Assembly: GCA_015058575.1 (NCBI GenBank)
Contig: SVBZ01000017.1
Span: 1-64,000 of the forward strand
Direction: 5' to 3'
DNA from: Pseudoselenomonas ruminantium
GTDB taxonomy: Bacteria > Bacillota > Negativicutes > Selenomonadales > Selenomonadaceae
Length of the DNA: 64,000 bases
Below the pieces are notes generated by a model, which saw only the letters and a list, made by a program, of their open reading frames with translations, was not told the origin of the DNA and made no database searches. Positions within the stretch are counted from its first letter, which is position 1. Each line of letters opens with the position of its first letter. Positions 37,492 to 47,700 of this stretch are shown piece after piece. Both the position numbers and the translations under genes were made by a program.

Positions 37492-38166
37492 ATGAAAACG
37501 AGTGTTACAGATCTTTTCATCCAGCACTTTGACTTCTGGCCGCATCTGTCGGAAGCGGAGAAAGATCTTATCAGTGCACATACCAATATCGTCCATTATG
37601 CGAAAGGGACGCAGGTTCATCAGGGCCCGCTGGATTGTATTGGCGTGCTGCTCATCAAGAGTGGTCAGCTGCGTGTTTACACGATGTCTGAGGATGGCCG
37701 TGAGGTCACGCTCTACCGCCTGTTTCCTGATGATGTTGGTATCCTGTCGGCGTCTTGTGCGTTAGATGCTGTGACTTTTGATGTTTACATAGATGCGGAA
37801 GAGGATACGGAGGTGCTGCTTACCGATGCTGTGGCGTTCCGCAGATTGGCGGATACCAATGTGTATGTACGTTGCTTTGGCTATGAGAAGGCGTCAAACC
37901 GGTTATCCGAGATGCTATGGAAGATGCAGCAGGTACTTTTCCTGTCGGCTGATCGGCGGCTGGCTATTTTTCTGCTCGAAGAGAGTGAGAAACTGGGGGG
38001 CGATGAAATTCATATGACGCATGAACAGATTGCCCGCTTTATGGGAACGGCCCGCGAGGTCGTGAGCCGCCTGGTCAAATATTTCAACCAGGAGGGCTGG
38101 GTAAAGACGGCCCGTGGCTGCATCCGGCTGACGAACCGCGAAGCACTGCGCGATTTAGCTGGCTGA
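37492..38166 (+). CDS. Crp/Fnr-family transcriptional regulator
   Basis: cNMP-binding-like N-terminus; MTHEQIARFMGTAREVVSRLVKYFNQEGWVKTARGCIRL HTH_Crp. Confidence 0.9.
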   Translation: MKTSVTDLFIQHFDFWPHLSEAEKDLISAHTNIVHYAKGTQVHQGPLDCIGVLLIKSGQLRVYTMSEDGREVTLYRLFPDDVGILSASCALDAVTFDVYIDAEEDTEVLLTDAVAFRRLADTNVYVRCFGYEKASNRLSEMLWKMQQVLFLSADRRLAIFLLEESEKLGGDEIHMTHEQIARFMGTAREVVSRLVKYFNQEGWVKTARGCIRLTNREALRDLAG

Positions 38167-38180
38167 ACATACTAGCAGGA

Positions 38181-38226
38181 AAAACGCTGAGAAATGACGA
38201 AAATGTCATTATCTCAGCGTTTTTTA
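38181..38226 (+). terminator. Rho-independent terminator
   Basis: AAAACGCTGAGAAATGAC-GAAAAT-GTCATTATCTCAGCGTTTTTT. Confidence 0.75.
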
Positions 38227-38298
38227 GTATAGGGATTGTATAATGACGGCGTTTGGTTAATGACAGGCAGGGAGCCTGCAGCAGAAGGGGGAAAGATT

Positions 38299-39573
38299 AT
38301 GGGACTGATCAAGGCAGCTGTTGGAGCTGTGGACGGCGTATTAGCGGATCAATGGAAAGAATTCTTCTACTGTGACAGCTTGACGGCAGATGTTCTGGCG
38401 GCCAAAGGACAGAAGCGGACGAGCGCTAGAAGTTCGAATACGAGTGGTGAGGATAATATTATTTCCAATGGTTCGGTAATTGCTGTCAACGACGGACAGT
38501 GTATGCTGATTGTCGAGCAGGGCAAGGTGGTCGACATTTGTGCAGAACCGGGCGAGTATGTTTATGATAAGTCGACGGAGCCATCGATATTTGGCGGCAA
38601 TCTGCGTGAGGATATCAAGGCGGTCTTTGAACGCATCGGTCATCGTTTCACATATGGCGGTGATACGGGCAAGGATCAGCGCGTTTATTATATCAATACG
38701 AAGGAAATCATGGGCAACAAATATGGCACGCCAAGCCCGATCCCTTTCCGTGTGGCCGACCAGAACATCGGACTCGATGTGGATATTTCTATCCGCTGTT
38801 TTGGCGAATACAGTTACCGGCTGACAAATCCAATCCTGTTCTACACGAATGTTTGCGGCAATGTGGAGGGCAGTTATGACCGCAGTGCGATTGACAGTCA
38901 GCTCAAGACGGAGCTTATGACGGCATTGCAGCCGGCGTTTGCCAAGATTTCGGCGATGGGAATCCGCTACAGCGCTTTGCCGGGGCATACGCAGGAAATC
39001 GCTGATGCGCTCAATGAGGTGCTGAGCCAGAAGTGGGGACAGCTGCGCGGCATTGATGTCGTGTCGTTTGGTATCAGCAATGTCAGCGCCAGTGAGGAGG
39101 ATCAGCAGCTCATCAAGGAAATCCAGCGCAATGCGGCATTCCGTAATCCGGCGATGGCGGCTGCTCACCTTGTGGGCGCTCAGGCCGAGGCGATGCAGGC
39201 TGCGGCGGCCAATGAAGGCGGCATGGGAGCGGCCTTGGGCTTTATGGGCATGAATATGGCTGGCCAGGCTGGCGGCATGAACGCTGGCAATCTCTATGCG
39301 ATGGGGCAGCAACAGGCAGCACAGGCTCCAGCAGCTGCTGGCAACTGGACTTGTGAATGCGGGGCAGTAAATGATGGCAAGTTCTGCCCGGAATGTGGTA
39401 AGCCGAAACCAGTGCCGCCTGCTGTCTGGACGTGCAGCTGCGGTCACGCAGGCAATACGGGAAATTTCTGCTCCGAGTGTGGCAAACCAAGACCGACGGG
39501 CCAGTGGGGCTGCGGATGCGGGACGATAAATACTGGCAGGTTCTGTTCAAATTGCGGCAAGCCGCGCCCATAA
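38299..39573 (+). CDS. SPFH-domain protein with three C-terminal zinc ribbons (YdjI-like)
   Basis: MGLIKAAVGAVDGVLADQWKEFFYCDSL; tail CECGAVNDGKFCPECG, CSCGHAGNTGNFCSECG, CGCGTINTGRFCSNCG. Confidence 0.85.
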   Translation: MGLIKAAVGAVDGVLADQWKEFFYCDSLTADVLAAKGQKRTSARSSNTSGEDNIISNGSVIAVNDGQCMLIVEQGKVVDICAEPGEYVYDKSTEPSIFGGNLREDIKAVFERIGHRFTYGGDTGKDQRVYYINTKEIMGNKYGTPSPIPFRVADQNIGLDVDISIRCFGEYSYRLTNPILFYTNVCGNVEGSYDRSAIDSQLKTELMTALQPAFAKISAMGIRYSALPGHTQEIADALNEVLSQKWGQLRGIDVVSFGISNVSASEEDQQLIKEIQRNAAFRNPAMAAAHLVGAQAEAMQAAAANEGGMGAALGFMGMNMAGQAGGMNAGNLYAMGQQQAAQAPAAAGNWTCECGAVNDGKFCPECGKPKPVPPAVWTCSCGHAGNTGNFCSECGKPRPTGQWGCGCGTINTGRFCSNCGKPRP

Positions 39574-39586
39574 AGGAGGGAGAGCG

Positions 39587-40690
39587 ATGGCGGAGACCTC
39601 TGTGAATTATAAATGTCCGAATTGCAGTGCCCCATTGGTCTTCCTGCCTGGCAAGGATAAGGTAAGCTGTGAATATTGCGGCAATGAATTTGCCGTAAAG
39701 ACCATCGAGGAGATGTTCCAGAAGGAAGAGGAACGTGCGGCCAGAGCTGCTGAGGCGCAGGAGGCTGGGTGGGCAACGGAACAGGCCGGTGCAGAGTGGG
39801 CTTCTGAAGAGGCAGCGGCTTTGCGCGTATGTACTTGCCCTTCGTGTGGTGCTGAACTTGTCTGCGATGGCAATACGATGGCAACTGAGTGCGTGTATTG
39901 TGGCAATCCGACCATGATACCGCGGAACTTTGATGGTATGCTCAAACCGGACTATGTCATTCCGTTCAAGAAGACAAAAGAGGAGGCAATGGCAGCTCTT
40001 AGGGAATTCTACAAAGGCAAGCTGCTGCTGCCGGCTGAGTTCAAGACACAGAACCGCATTGAGGCAATACAGCCGATGTATGTACCATTTTGGTTGTTTG
40101 ATTCAGCTGTGAAGGCGCATGCTGGATTCCAGGCGACGCGGGTACGTGTCTATGAGACTTCGGATGAGCGCGTTACAGAGACTTCATATTACGATTGCGA
40201 GCGCAGCGGGGAAATGGCTTTTGCCCGGATTCCTGTCGATGGCAGCGAGAAGATGGATGATACTTATATGGAGAGCATCGAGCCTTTCGATTATACGGAG
40301 ATGGTACCGTTCAGTTCTGCGTTCCTGACGGGATTTCTCGCGGATAAGTACGATGTAGATGCCGAGGCTTCGGTCCCGCGGGCCGATAAGCGGGTAGAGC
40401 ATAGTGCGGTGGGCGTGCTCGAAGAAAGCGTCACAGGCTATGATTCGGTAGCATGCCAATCTTCGGCGGTTATCAAGGAGGACGGTAAGGTGGCATATGC
40501 CATGGCACCAGTCTGGATACTGACGACACGTTACAAAGGGACGCCGTATACGTTCATGATGAATGGACAGACTGGCAAGGTGGTCGGCAGTCTGCCAAGT
40601 GATAAGCGCAAGGAAATCCTGTATCCGATGGCTGTGTTTTTGCTGGTGCTGCCTATGCTTTACTATCTGGCCAAATGGATTTTTGCGTGA
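39587..40690 (+). CDS. Zinc-ribbon protein with C-terminal TM helix (YdjG-like)
   Basis: YKCPNCSAPLVFLPGKDKVSCEYCGNEF and CTCPSCGAELVCDGNTMATECVYCGNPT ribbons; C-terminal hydrophobic helix. Confidence 0.8.
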   Translation: MAETSVNYKCPNCSAPLVFLPGKDKVSCEYCGNEFAVKTIEEMFQKEEERAARAAEAQEAGWATEQAGAEWASEEAAALRVCTCPSCGAELVCDGNTMATECVYCGNPTMIPRNFDGMLKPDYVIPFKKTKEEAMAALREFYKGKLLLPAEFKTQNRIEAIQPMYVPFWLFDSAVKAHAGFQATRVRVYETSDERVTETSYYDCERSGEMAFARIPVDGSEKMDDTYMESIEPFDYTEMVPFSSAFLTGFLADKYDVDAEASVPRADKRVEHSAVGVLEESVTGYDSVACQSSAVIKEDGKVAYAMAPVWILTTRYKGTPYTFMMNGQTGKVVGSLPSDKRKEILYPMAVFLLVLPMLYYLAKWIFA

Positions 40691-40702
40691 GGAGGAGAAG
40701 CG

Positions 40703-41500
40703 ATGAGGAAAAAGATTTTTTCGCTGCTGCCGGTTCTCGTCCTGGCAATCCTGCTGCCGGCAGCTTTGGCGGCTGCCAGCAGTCTTACGGTGCCGCAGCA
40801 GACTGGAAGTCCGGTGCCAAGTGTGGTAGATCAGGCAGGGCTGCTTAATGACAAGCAGAAACAACAGCTTAGTGCACAGATCGGTCAGGTAGAGCGTAGC
40901 CACGGTGTCAGGATTGCGGTGGTGACGCTGCAAACTCTGCAGGGCAAGGAGCCAAGACAGACAGCTGATGCCATCCTTGATCGTGATTATGCGGATGGTG
41001 CGCATGGCAGTATGGTCTTGTTGCTGGCGATGGATACAAGGGATTGGTATGTGTCGACGGATAACTCGATGCGCAAGCGTATCACCGATGATGGTGGCTT
41101 TGCCTATCTTTCTGATGCGTTCCTGCCGTCTCTCAAGGACGGCGATTATTCTGGGGCTTTTCGCCAGTATGTGGCGACAGCCGATGCTATGCTGGATTAT
41201 TATGAAGAACAGGGCGAGCCATACGATCCGGCAAGTGAATTCAGTCTATTAGCATTTATCGTGGCTGTTGTTTTGGCGGGACTCGCGGCCATTGGTGTCT
41301 GGCAAATTCTGCTCTGCCAGCTTAATAACGTGACGCGCGCTGTCGCCGCAGATTCGTATCTGCAGCGCGATAGTGTTGCGCTTACTGAACAAAGCGACAC
41401 GTATCTTTATACCGATGTTACGCGTACGCCGAAAGCTAAAAGCAGCAGCGGCAGCAGCAGTTCAGGTGGAAGCCACGGTGGTGGCGGCGGCAAGTTCTAA
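40703..41500 (+). CDS. TPM-domain protein (YgcG / YdjH-like) with Gly-rich tail
   Basis: VVDQAGLLNDKQKQQLSAQIGQVERSHGVRIAVVTLQTLQGKEP; signal-like N-terminus; tail GSSSSGGSHGGGGGKF. Confidence 0.85.
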   Translation: MRKKIFSLLPVLVLAILLPAALAAASSLTVPQQTGSPVPSVVDQAGLLNDKQKQQLSAQIGQVERSHGVRIAVVTLQTLQGKEPRQTADAILDRDYADGAHGSMVLLLAMDTRDWYVSTDNSMRKRITDDGGFAYLSDAFLPSLKDGDYSGAFRQYVATADAMLDYYEEQGEPYDPASEFSLLAFIVAVVLAGLAAIGVWQILLCQLNNVTRAVAADSYLQRDSVALTEQSDTYLYTDVTRTPKAKSSSGSSSSGGSHGGGGGKF

Positions 41501-41506
41501 GACAGG

Positions 41507-41545
41507 AAAAGTCCTTCCCGGATGACAGGTGGGAAGGACTTTTTC
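41507..41545. terminator. Convergent terminator between the TPM gene and trxA
   Basis: AAAAGTCCTTCCC ... GGGAAGGACTTTTT. Confidence 0.75.
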
Positions 41546-41552
41546 CATTGAA

Positions 41553-41861
41553 TCACTTGAGCAGTGATTCGATATTTTCTTTGGGGATAAGGCCAACCGA
41601 TTCGTTGACTTTCTGGCCGTCTTTGAAGACGATGAGCGTAGGGATGCTCATGACGCCGAACTGTGCGGCAAGTTCCTGCTGCTCATCGACATTGACTTTG
41701 CCGACTTTTACGTCACTATGAGCAGTGGCAACTTCGTCAATGAGCGGCGACAGCATGCGGCAGGGGCCGCACCATGGTGCCCAAAAATCGATAAGGACTG
41801 TGCCGTGGGCGTCGAGGACTTCGGCTTGGAAATTTTCATTGGTGATGGTAATTGCTTCCAT
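41553..41861 (-). CDS. trxA: Thioredoxin
   Basis: VLIDFWAPWCGPCRMLSPLIDEVA; GVMSIPTLIVFKDGQ. Confidence 0.95.
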   Translation of the reverse strand: MEAITITNENFQAEVLDAHGTVLIDFWAPWCGPCRMLSPLIDEVATAHSDVKVGKVNVDEQQELAAQFGVMSIPTLIVFKDGQKVNESVGLIPKENIESLLK

Positions 41862-42084
41862 GAGATACCTCCTGAGTAAGTAATCGTGCAATTGGATAGC
41901 TCGTTTCGTTACCTGCATTATAGCAGGGCGAGAGAAAGCTTTTCCGTGACCGGCTCACACAGATGATGAGCCAGCATAAAAAATATACAGATTTTTGCCG
42001 GCTTCACATGCAGAAGGCGGGGCACTGTGCTATAATGGGACTTGTTTTTAAATCTGCATACGAATTTTAGGAGGAAATAGCACA

Positions 42085-42933
42085 GTGGATCTAAGTATCA
42101 TAGAATTATTGAAAACAATCATCCTTGGCATTGTTGAGGGCTTGACCGAGTGGCTGCCTGTATCGAGTACAGGTCATATGATTCTCGTGGATGAATTCAT
42201 CAAGCTGGATGTCAGCAAGGCATTCATGGATATGTTCCTGGTGGTTATCCAGCTCGGCGCTATCTTGGCCGTTGTAGTGCTGAATTTTGAAAAGCTCAAT
42301 CCTTGGTCGGCCTGGAAGTCGCGGCAGGAGAAACGTGAGACGATGCAGCTCTGGGGCAAGGTCATCGTAGCCTGCCTGCCTGCGGCTGTCATCGGTTTGG
42401 CGTTCAACAAATACATGGAAGAGCATTTCATGACGGCTCCGGTCGTTGCGGCAACACTTATTTTCTATGGTATCATGTTTATCCTGGTCGAGAATTATAA
42501 CAAGCGCCGCCGTCCGCGTGTCAATGAACTGCGCCGTCTCGACTACAAGACAGCTTTCATCATCGGCATGTTCCAGGTATTGTCACTGGTGCCGGGGACG
42601 AGCCGTTCCGGTGCGACAATCCTTGGTGGTATCCTGTTTGGGACCAGCCGTTATGTAGCTGCTGAGTTTACGTTCTTCCTGGCTATCCCTGTCATGTTTG
42701 GTGCCAGCCTGCTCAAGATGGTCAAGTTCGGTTTCCAATATACGGGGGCAGAAATCGTCATCCTGTTGGTCGGTATGGTGACGGCATTTATCGTTTCCAT
42801 CCTGTCCATCAAGTTCTTGCTGAGCTATATCAAGACGAATGATTTCAAAGCCTTCGGTTGGTACCGTATCGCTCTCGGTATCATCGTTATCGCGTACCTG
42901 CTTTTGGTGGGTGATCCGACGGCTGATAATTGA
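42085..42933 (+). CDS. uppP: Undecaprenyl-diphosphatase
   Basis: [48 protein letters not shown]. Confidence 0.96.
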   Translation: MDLSIIELLKTIILGIVEGLTEWLPVSSTGHMILVDEFIKLDVSKAFMDMFLVVIQLGAILAVVVLNFEKLNPWSAWKSRQEKRETMQLWGKVIVACLPAAVIGLAFNKYMEEHFMTAPVVAATLIFYGIMFILVENYNKRRRPRVNELRRLDYKTAFIIGMFQVLSLVPGTSRSGATILGGILFGTSRYVAAEFTFFLAIPVMFGASLLKMVKFGFQYTGAEIVILLVGMVTAFIVSILSIKFLLSYIKTNDFKAFGWYRIALGIIVIAYLLLVGDPTADN

Positions 42934-43141
42934 TGGTTATAGGCAGCCTTCCTGCGGGGGGCTGTTTTTTTTATGGCTTGCCGTTACTGGCTGACTTTAC
43001 GATAACGGGATATGGATATCAAAATGGGCGGCGTGATATCTACCGCTTTGGTGGAACGGCAGGAGAAAGTTTTGTTAGTGGCAAAACTGGAACAATGGCG
43101 TTATAATGGGAGTTACAGTTTTGATGGGAGTGAAAACCAGA

Positions 43142-43768
43142 ATGAAGATAATTGCAGGCCTGGGAAATCCGGGCAGTGAATATGCCAAGACGAAGCATAA
43201 TGTAGGTTTTATGCTCGTCGATGCATTGGCTGATAAGCTGGGGGTGACGGAGTGGAAGGATAAATTCGATGCCAGGATCGGTGAAGCCCGTATCGGTACG
43301 GAGAAAATCCTGTTGGTCAAGCCACAGACTTATATGAATGAGAGTGGCCAGGCCGTTGGCCCGCTGATGAATTTTTATAAAACAGCGATAGAAGATCTTA
43401 TTGTTGTCCACGATGATATGGATATTCCTGCCGGAACGATCCGCATCCGCAAGAAGGGCAGCGCAGGCGGCCACAACGGCATCAAGTCGGTTTTGGCACA
43501 TGTGGGCGATGAGCATTTTGCCCGCGTGCGCATCGGCATTGGCCGTCCGCTTCCAGGCTGGACAGTAGTCAATCATGTGTTGGCGCCATTTACGGCTGAA
43601 GATGAGCCGAAAATCCGCGCGGCCATCGACTATCTGCTGCCAGCGGTGGAATGCATTGTGACGGAAGATGTCGATATGGCTATGAACAAGTATAACCCGA
43701 AGAAACAGAAGAAAAAGAAGGCGGCACCAGCCAGCAATCCACAGGAAGGAGAAGCAGTCAATGCATGA
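43142..43768 (+). CDS. pth: Peptidyl-tRNA hydrolase
   Basis: MKIIAGLGNPGSEYAKTKHNVGFMLVDALA; LLVKPQTYMNESGQAV; GSAGGHNGIKSVLAHVG. Confidence 0.96.
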   Translation: MKIIAGLGNPGSEYAKTKHNVGFMLVDALADKLGVTEWKDKFDARIGEARIGTEKILLVKPQTYMNESGQAVGPLMNFYKTAIEDLIVVHDDMDIPAGTIRIRKKGSAGGHNGIKSVLAHVGDEHFARVRIGIGRPLPGWTVVNHVLAPFTAEDEPKIRAAIDYLLPAVECIVTEDVDMAMNKYNPKKQKKKKAAPASNPQEGEAVNA

Positions 43769-45002
43769 GATGATTACGGCAGTATATGCCGATGAAGAGG
43801 GCAATATCCTCGATGCGCCGGGCATGCAGGGGATGGGACGTACAGGTCGGGAGAATGTCCTGTTAAAGCCAGAGGATTTGATTCCGCTGCCGGAAAGTGC
43901 CGATCTCATGCTACTGCCCGATCATCTGGCAGTAGGCTGTGCAGAGGATGGCGAGGTCATGCCGATAAGTGGCCTGGCGGTAGCGGCCATCCTGCCAGCT
44001 GGGTACACGCGCCTATATATGCCGGCCTATGAGCGGGCCGAAGAAGCCGAGCGTCTGCCGCTTTATGGCTATACGGCGGTCGTTGTCTATAAGGATGAGC
44101 TTTATTGTGCGGCAGTCTATACCGATGAAAATCATAAATGGGACCCGGTTCACTATAATACGCAGGATTTGAAGAAGCTGGTCAAGCGTACGAAGAAGGA
44201 TTTGCCGGGCAATCGCATCGTGGAACAGGTTGCTGGTTGCAGCTTGAATTGGCATTGCTGCACGGCACAGAATTTATTTTACCGCCGTTGGGAGTGTGGC
44301 ATCCCCACATCACCAGTCTGCAATGCCAACTGCTTTGGCTGTATCTCCCTGCAGCCAGCGGAGTGCTGCCCCTCGCCGCAGGAGCGCATCAAATTCCGTC
44401 CGACGCCGGAGGAAATTGCAGAGGTAGGAATCTACCATCTTTCCGTAGCTCCCGATGGCATCATCAGTTTTGGCCAGGGATGTGAGGGAGAGCCATCGCT
44501 GGCAGCAGACAATATCGCTGCAGGCATCAAGCTCATCCGTGCGAAGACTGCCAAGGGACAGATCAATATGAACTCCAATGTCGGCTGGACGGAAGGCGTG
44601 AAGAAGATTGTCGATGCGGGGCTCGACTCGCTGCGCGTATCGATTATCAGTGCGCGTGATGAGGGGTATGATGCTTATTATCGTGCCAGCTACCATCTTG
44701 GAAATGTCAAGGAATCGATTCGTTATGCACTCGATCATGACGTCTATGTTTCCTTGAATCTGCTGTATTTCCCAGGTTTCAATGACCGTGAGGAAGAGCT
44801 GGCCGCCTGGCAGGAATTCTTCCGTGAGTTGCCAGTACACATGATTCAGGTGCGCAATCTGAACATCGATCCGGATGCGTTCCTTGATATCATGCCGGAG
44901 CCGCTGGGCAAAGCTGTCGGAACATGTAAGTTTATCGAGACGCTGCATCAGGAGTTCCCGCAGCTCGTCATTGGTAGTTTTAGTCATTATGTGGAGGAAT
45001 GA
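43761..45002 (+). CDS. Radical SAM protein of unassigned function
   Basis: CX3CX2C motif in TSPVCNANCFGCISLQP; IISFGQGCEGEPSL; DSLRVSIISARDEGYDAYYR. Confidence 0.87.
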   Translation: MHEMITAVYADEEGNILDAPGMQGMGRTGRENVLLKPEDLIPLPESADLMLLPDHLAVGCAEDGEVMPISGLAVAAILPAGYTRLYMPAYERAEEAERLPLYGYTAVVVYKDELYCAAVYTDENHKWDPVHYNTQDLKKLVKRTKKDLPGNRIVEQVAGCSLNWHCCTAQNLFYRRWECGIPTSPVCNANCFGCISLQPAECCPSPQERIKFRPTPEEIAEVGIYHLSVAPDGIISFGQGCEGEPSLAADNIAAGIKLIRAKTAKGQINMNSNVGWTEGVKKIVDAGLDSLRVSIISARDEGYDAYYRASYHLGNVKESIRYALDHDVYVSLNLLYFPGFNDREEELAAWQEFFRELPVHMIQVRNLNIDPDAFLDIMPEPLGKAVGTCKFIETLHQEFPQLVIGSFSHYVEE

Positions 45003-46159
45003 AGATGCTGGCAATAACAAATGGCAGATGTATCCTGCCGGATGAAGCGGGAAATTTTACGATTCAGACGGGTAAAGCAATTCTCTGCGAGGGAGATAAA
45101 ATCAAAGCAATCGTTTCGGCGGACGATGCTCTGTTGCAGTCTGTGAACGAGACGATTGATGCGGAAGGCAATTATGTTTCGCCGGGGTTCTTGAATGTCC
45201 ATATTCATGGCTGCGATGGTATGGATACTATGGATGATGCAGCAGAGGCTTTGCCGCGTATGAGCCGCTTGCAGGCGAAAACTGGTGTGACAGGTTTTTT
45301 ACCTACGACTATGACCTGCGCCTGGGATGAGGTTGCTCGGGCGTTTTCGCATATCCGCCATTACCAGCAGCATCAGCCGGAGGGCGCGCGCATTCTTGGC
45401 GCTCATATGGAGGGGCCGTTCATCAGTCCGGCTAAGAAAGGTGCTCAGGCAGAGTGTAATATACGGCCTGCGGATTTCGAGCTGGTTGAGCCTTGGCAGG
45501 ATGTTGTCCGCATCATCACGTTGGCGCCGGAAGAGCTGGCTGATTATCGCTTTGTCGAGCTTTGTGAGGAAGCTGGCATTACGGTATCGGTTGGGCATAC
45601 GGCGGCAGATTATGATATGGTGATGGATGCCATCAACAATCATGGCGTTCATCATATCACGCATCTTTATAATGCCATGACACCGTTTCATCATCGCAAT
45701 CCAGGCGTGGTCGGGGCTGCGCTCGATTCAGCAGCGAATTGTGAGATTATTGCCGATAATATTCACTCCCACCCAGCAGCGCAGCGCTTGCTGTACCGGG
45801 CAAAGGGCGGCAGGAACATCATCCTGATCACGGATTCTTTGCGGGCCTGTGGCATTGGCGATGGTCCGTCAGAACTCGGCGGCCAGGCAGTATTTGTCAA
45901 AGGCGAGCTGGCGACGCTGGCTGATGGAACGATTGCGGGCAGTGTGGCGACGATGAACCGCTGCGTGGCGCATTTCCAGGAGAATACAGGTGCGCCGCTG
46001 CCTTTAGTCATCGAAATGGTGACGAAGACACCGGCACAGGAGCTGGGGCTTTATGATGAACTCGGTTCGCTGACGGCTGGCAAGCGGGCTGATATCGTAA
46101 TCTTTGATGAGGCAATCGCTATCCAGCATACTATCATTGGTGGCAAGTTATTTGTTTAA
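44999..46159 (+). CDS. nagA: N-acetylglucosamine-6-phosphate deacetylase
   Basis: SPGFLNVHIHGCDGMDTMDD; GAHMEGPFISPAKKGAQ; VSVGHTAADY; HLYNAMTPFHHRNPGVVGAAL. Confidence 0.95.
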   Translation: MKMLAITNGRCILPDEAGNFTIQTGKAILCEGDKIKAIVSADDALLQSVNETIDAEGNYVSPGFLNVHIHGCDGMDTMDDAAEALPRMSRLQAKTGVTGFLPTTMTCAWDEVARAFSHIRHYQQHQPEGARILGAHMEGPFISPAKKGAQAECNIRPADFELVEPWQDVVRIITLAPEELADYRFVELCEEAGITVSVGHTAADYDMVMDAINNHGVHHITHLYNAMTPFHHRNPGVVGAALDSAANCEIIADNIHSHPAAQRLLYRAKGGRNIILITDSLRACGIGDGPSELGGQAVFVKGELATLADGTIAGSVATMNRCVAHFQENTGAPLPLVIEMVTKTPAQELGLYDELGSLTAGKRADIVIFDEAIAIQHTIIGGKLFV

Positions 46160-46236
46160 AGCAACTTAGCAAAAAGAACTGTCGAGCAGTCGGCGGTTCT
46201 TTTTTTGTGCTAAAATGTGCGCAAACTGACAAAGGT

Positions 46237-46250
46237 TTGATTTTTATCAC
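46237..46250. promoter_or_regulatory. FNR-like site TTGAT-TTTT-ATCAC upstream of the nap module
   Basis: 9 of 10 half-site positions match TTGAT-N4-ATCAA. Confidence 0.5.
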
Positions 46251-46374
46251 AAAATTTTCAGACGTGTGACTGCGGCAACATCACACAATGATAATAACCG
46301 CTATAATTATGGTAATAATTGCGGCCATTTGCGTTGCAATAAGAAGAATAGGGAATGTTTGGGGAAGGATGACT

Positions 46375-46932
46375 ATGGAGAGACGCATGTTTATCAAAAT
46401 GGCAGCTGGTGCGGGGCTGCTGGGCTTGGTCTTTGGCGTCAGCAAAGGCAGGGCATCGCCAAGGCTGAGACCGCCAGGGGCAGAACATGAGGAGGCATTC
46501 CTGGCAAAATGTGCCCGGTGTGGCAAATGTGCGGAGGTATGTCCGCTGAGCTGCATTCAGATTGCACATGCAGAAGATGGTATCCTGTCTGTTGGTACAC
46601 CATATATGACGCCGCTGGAACACCCTTGCGATCTCTGTATGAAATGCACGGAAGTTTGCAGTACAGGCGCATTGAAGAAGGTGCCCAAGGAAGAGGTGCG
46701 CATGGGCATCGCGGTTATCGACAAGGATCTTTGCATTGCCCGCCGCGATGATGACTGCCAGACCTGCTACCGTACTTGTCCGCAATATGGCAAGGCAATC
46801 AAGCTTGAGAAGTTCAAATATCCAGTCATCGATCCGGATTATTGTACCGGGTGCGGCATGTGTGAGCATGTCTGTCTGGGCAATCCCAAGGCAGTGCATG
46901 TGAAGGTGCGGGAACAGGAGGCGAAGCTATGA
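46375..46932 (+). CDS. napG: NapG-like ferredoxin-type protein
   Basis: MERRMFIKMAAGAGLLGLVFG leader; CARCGKCAEVCPLSC, CDLCMKCTEVCSTGAL, CTGCGMCEHVCLG clusters. Confidence 0.85.
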   Translation: MERRMFIKMAAGAGLLGLVFGVSKGRASPRLRPPGAEHEEAFLAKCARCGKCAEVCPLSCIQIAHAEDGILSVGTPYMTPLEHPCDLCMKCTEVCSTGALKKVPKEEVRMGIAVIDKDLCIARRDDDCQTCYRTCPQYGKAIKLEKFKYPVIDPDYCTGCGMCEHVCLGNPKAVHVKVREQEAKL

Positions 46933-47699
46933 AATATAAGCGTAAGTATATTCGCCGACTGATACAGCTGGCTGCTATCGGCTGGCTGCTTCCACCGGTA
47001 TACTTCCTGGGAACGGTTTGGATTGGGACGTATATTTCGGCCGATTTCCTGGGCGTTGGTTTGACCGATCCGCTTTCGGCACTGGAAATCACTTTGGCGG
47101 GCAGGGCTTTTTGGCCAGCTCTGTGGCTGTCGGCGCTGCCGCTGGTTTTGCTGGCACTGATCCTGGGACGTGTGTTTTGCAGCTATATATGTCCACTGAA
47201 TTTTCTGCTGGAGCTTCTGCCGCGCAGGCAGGACAGGCAGCTGACGCTGAGAATCCTGCCCGTTGGGATATTGATACTGGTGCTGTTGTTATCGCTGCTA
47301 GTGGCAGTTCCTGTAAACAATACGCTGTCGCCGGTTTTTGCTTTGATGCGTGTGTTGTTGTTTGGCTGGGGCTTGGAGCTGCTGCTGGTGGCAGCAGCGG
47401 TAGTGAGTGCGCTGCTTTGGGGACAGAAGATATGGTGCCGTGCGATTTGTCCGCTTGGTGCAGTGTACGGCTTGCTGGGCGTCAAGCGCCGTTTGTTCCT
47501 GCAGGTTGATGCAGATAAATGTGTCCGCTGCGGCAAATGCCGGGCTGTCTGTTCCATGGGGACATATCCTGGTGGCAGCCATTGGAAAGAAGCGTATCTG
47601 TGTACGAACTGTGGGGATTGTCTGGATGCTTGTGAGAAGAAAGCTATCAAATTTATTTGGAGTGGAAAGGGAAAAGACACTCTAGGGGAGGGAAAGTGA
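46929..47699 (+). CDS. napH: NapH-like quinol dehydrogenase ferredoxin subunit
   Basis: GRVFCSYICPLNFLLEL, WCRAICPLGAVYGLLGV, CVRCGKCRAVC, CTNCGDCLDACEKKAI; overlaps napG by 4 nt. Confidence 0.86.
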   Translation: MKYKRKYIRRLIQLAAIGWLLPPVYFLGTVWIGTYISADFLGVGLTDPLSALEITLAGRAFWPALWLSALPLVLLALILGRVFCSYICPLNFLLELLPRRQDRQLTLRILPVGILILVLLLSLLVAVPVNNTLSPVFALMRVLLFGWGLELLLVAAAVVSALLWGQKIWCRAICPLGAVYGLLGVKRRLFLQVDADKCVRCGKCRAVCSMGTYPGGSHWKEAYLCTNCGDCLDACEKKAIKFIWSGKGKDTLGEGK

Positions 47700-47700
47700 C

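Noticed and set aside
38341-39447. 368-aa minus-strand ORF opposite the SPFH gene
   Set aside because: Antisense shadow ORF; sense gene has SPFH and zinc-ribbon motifs.
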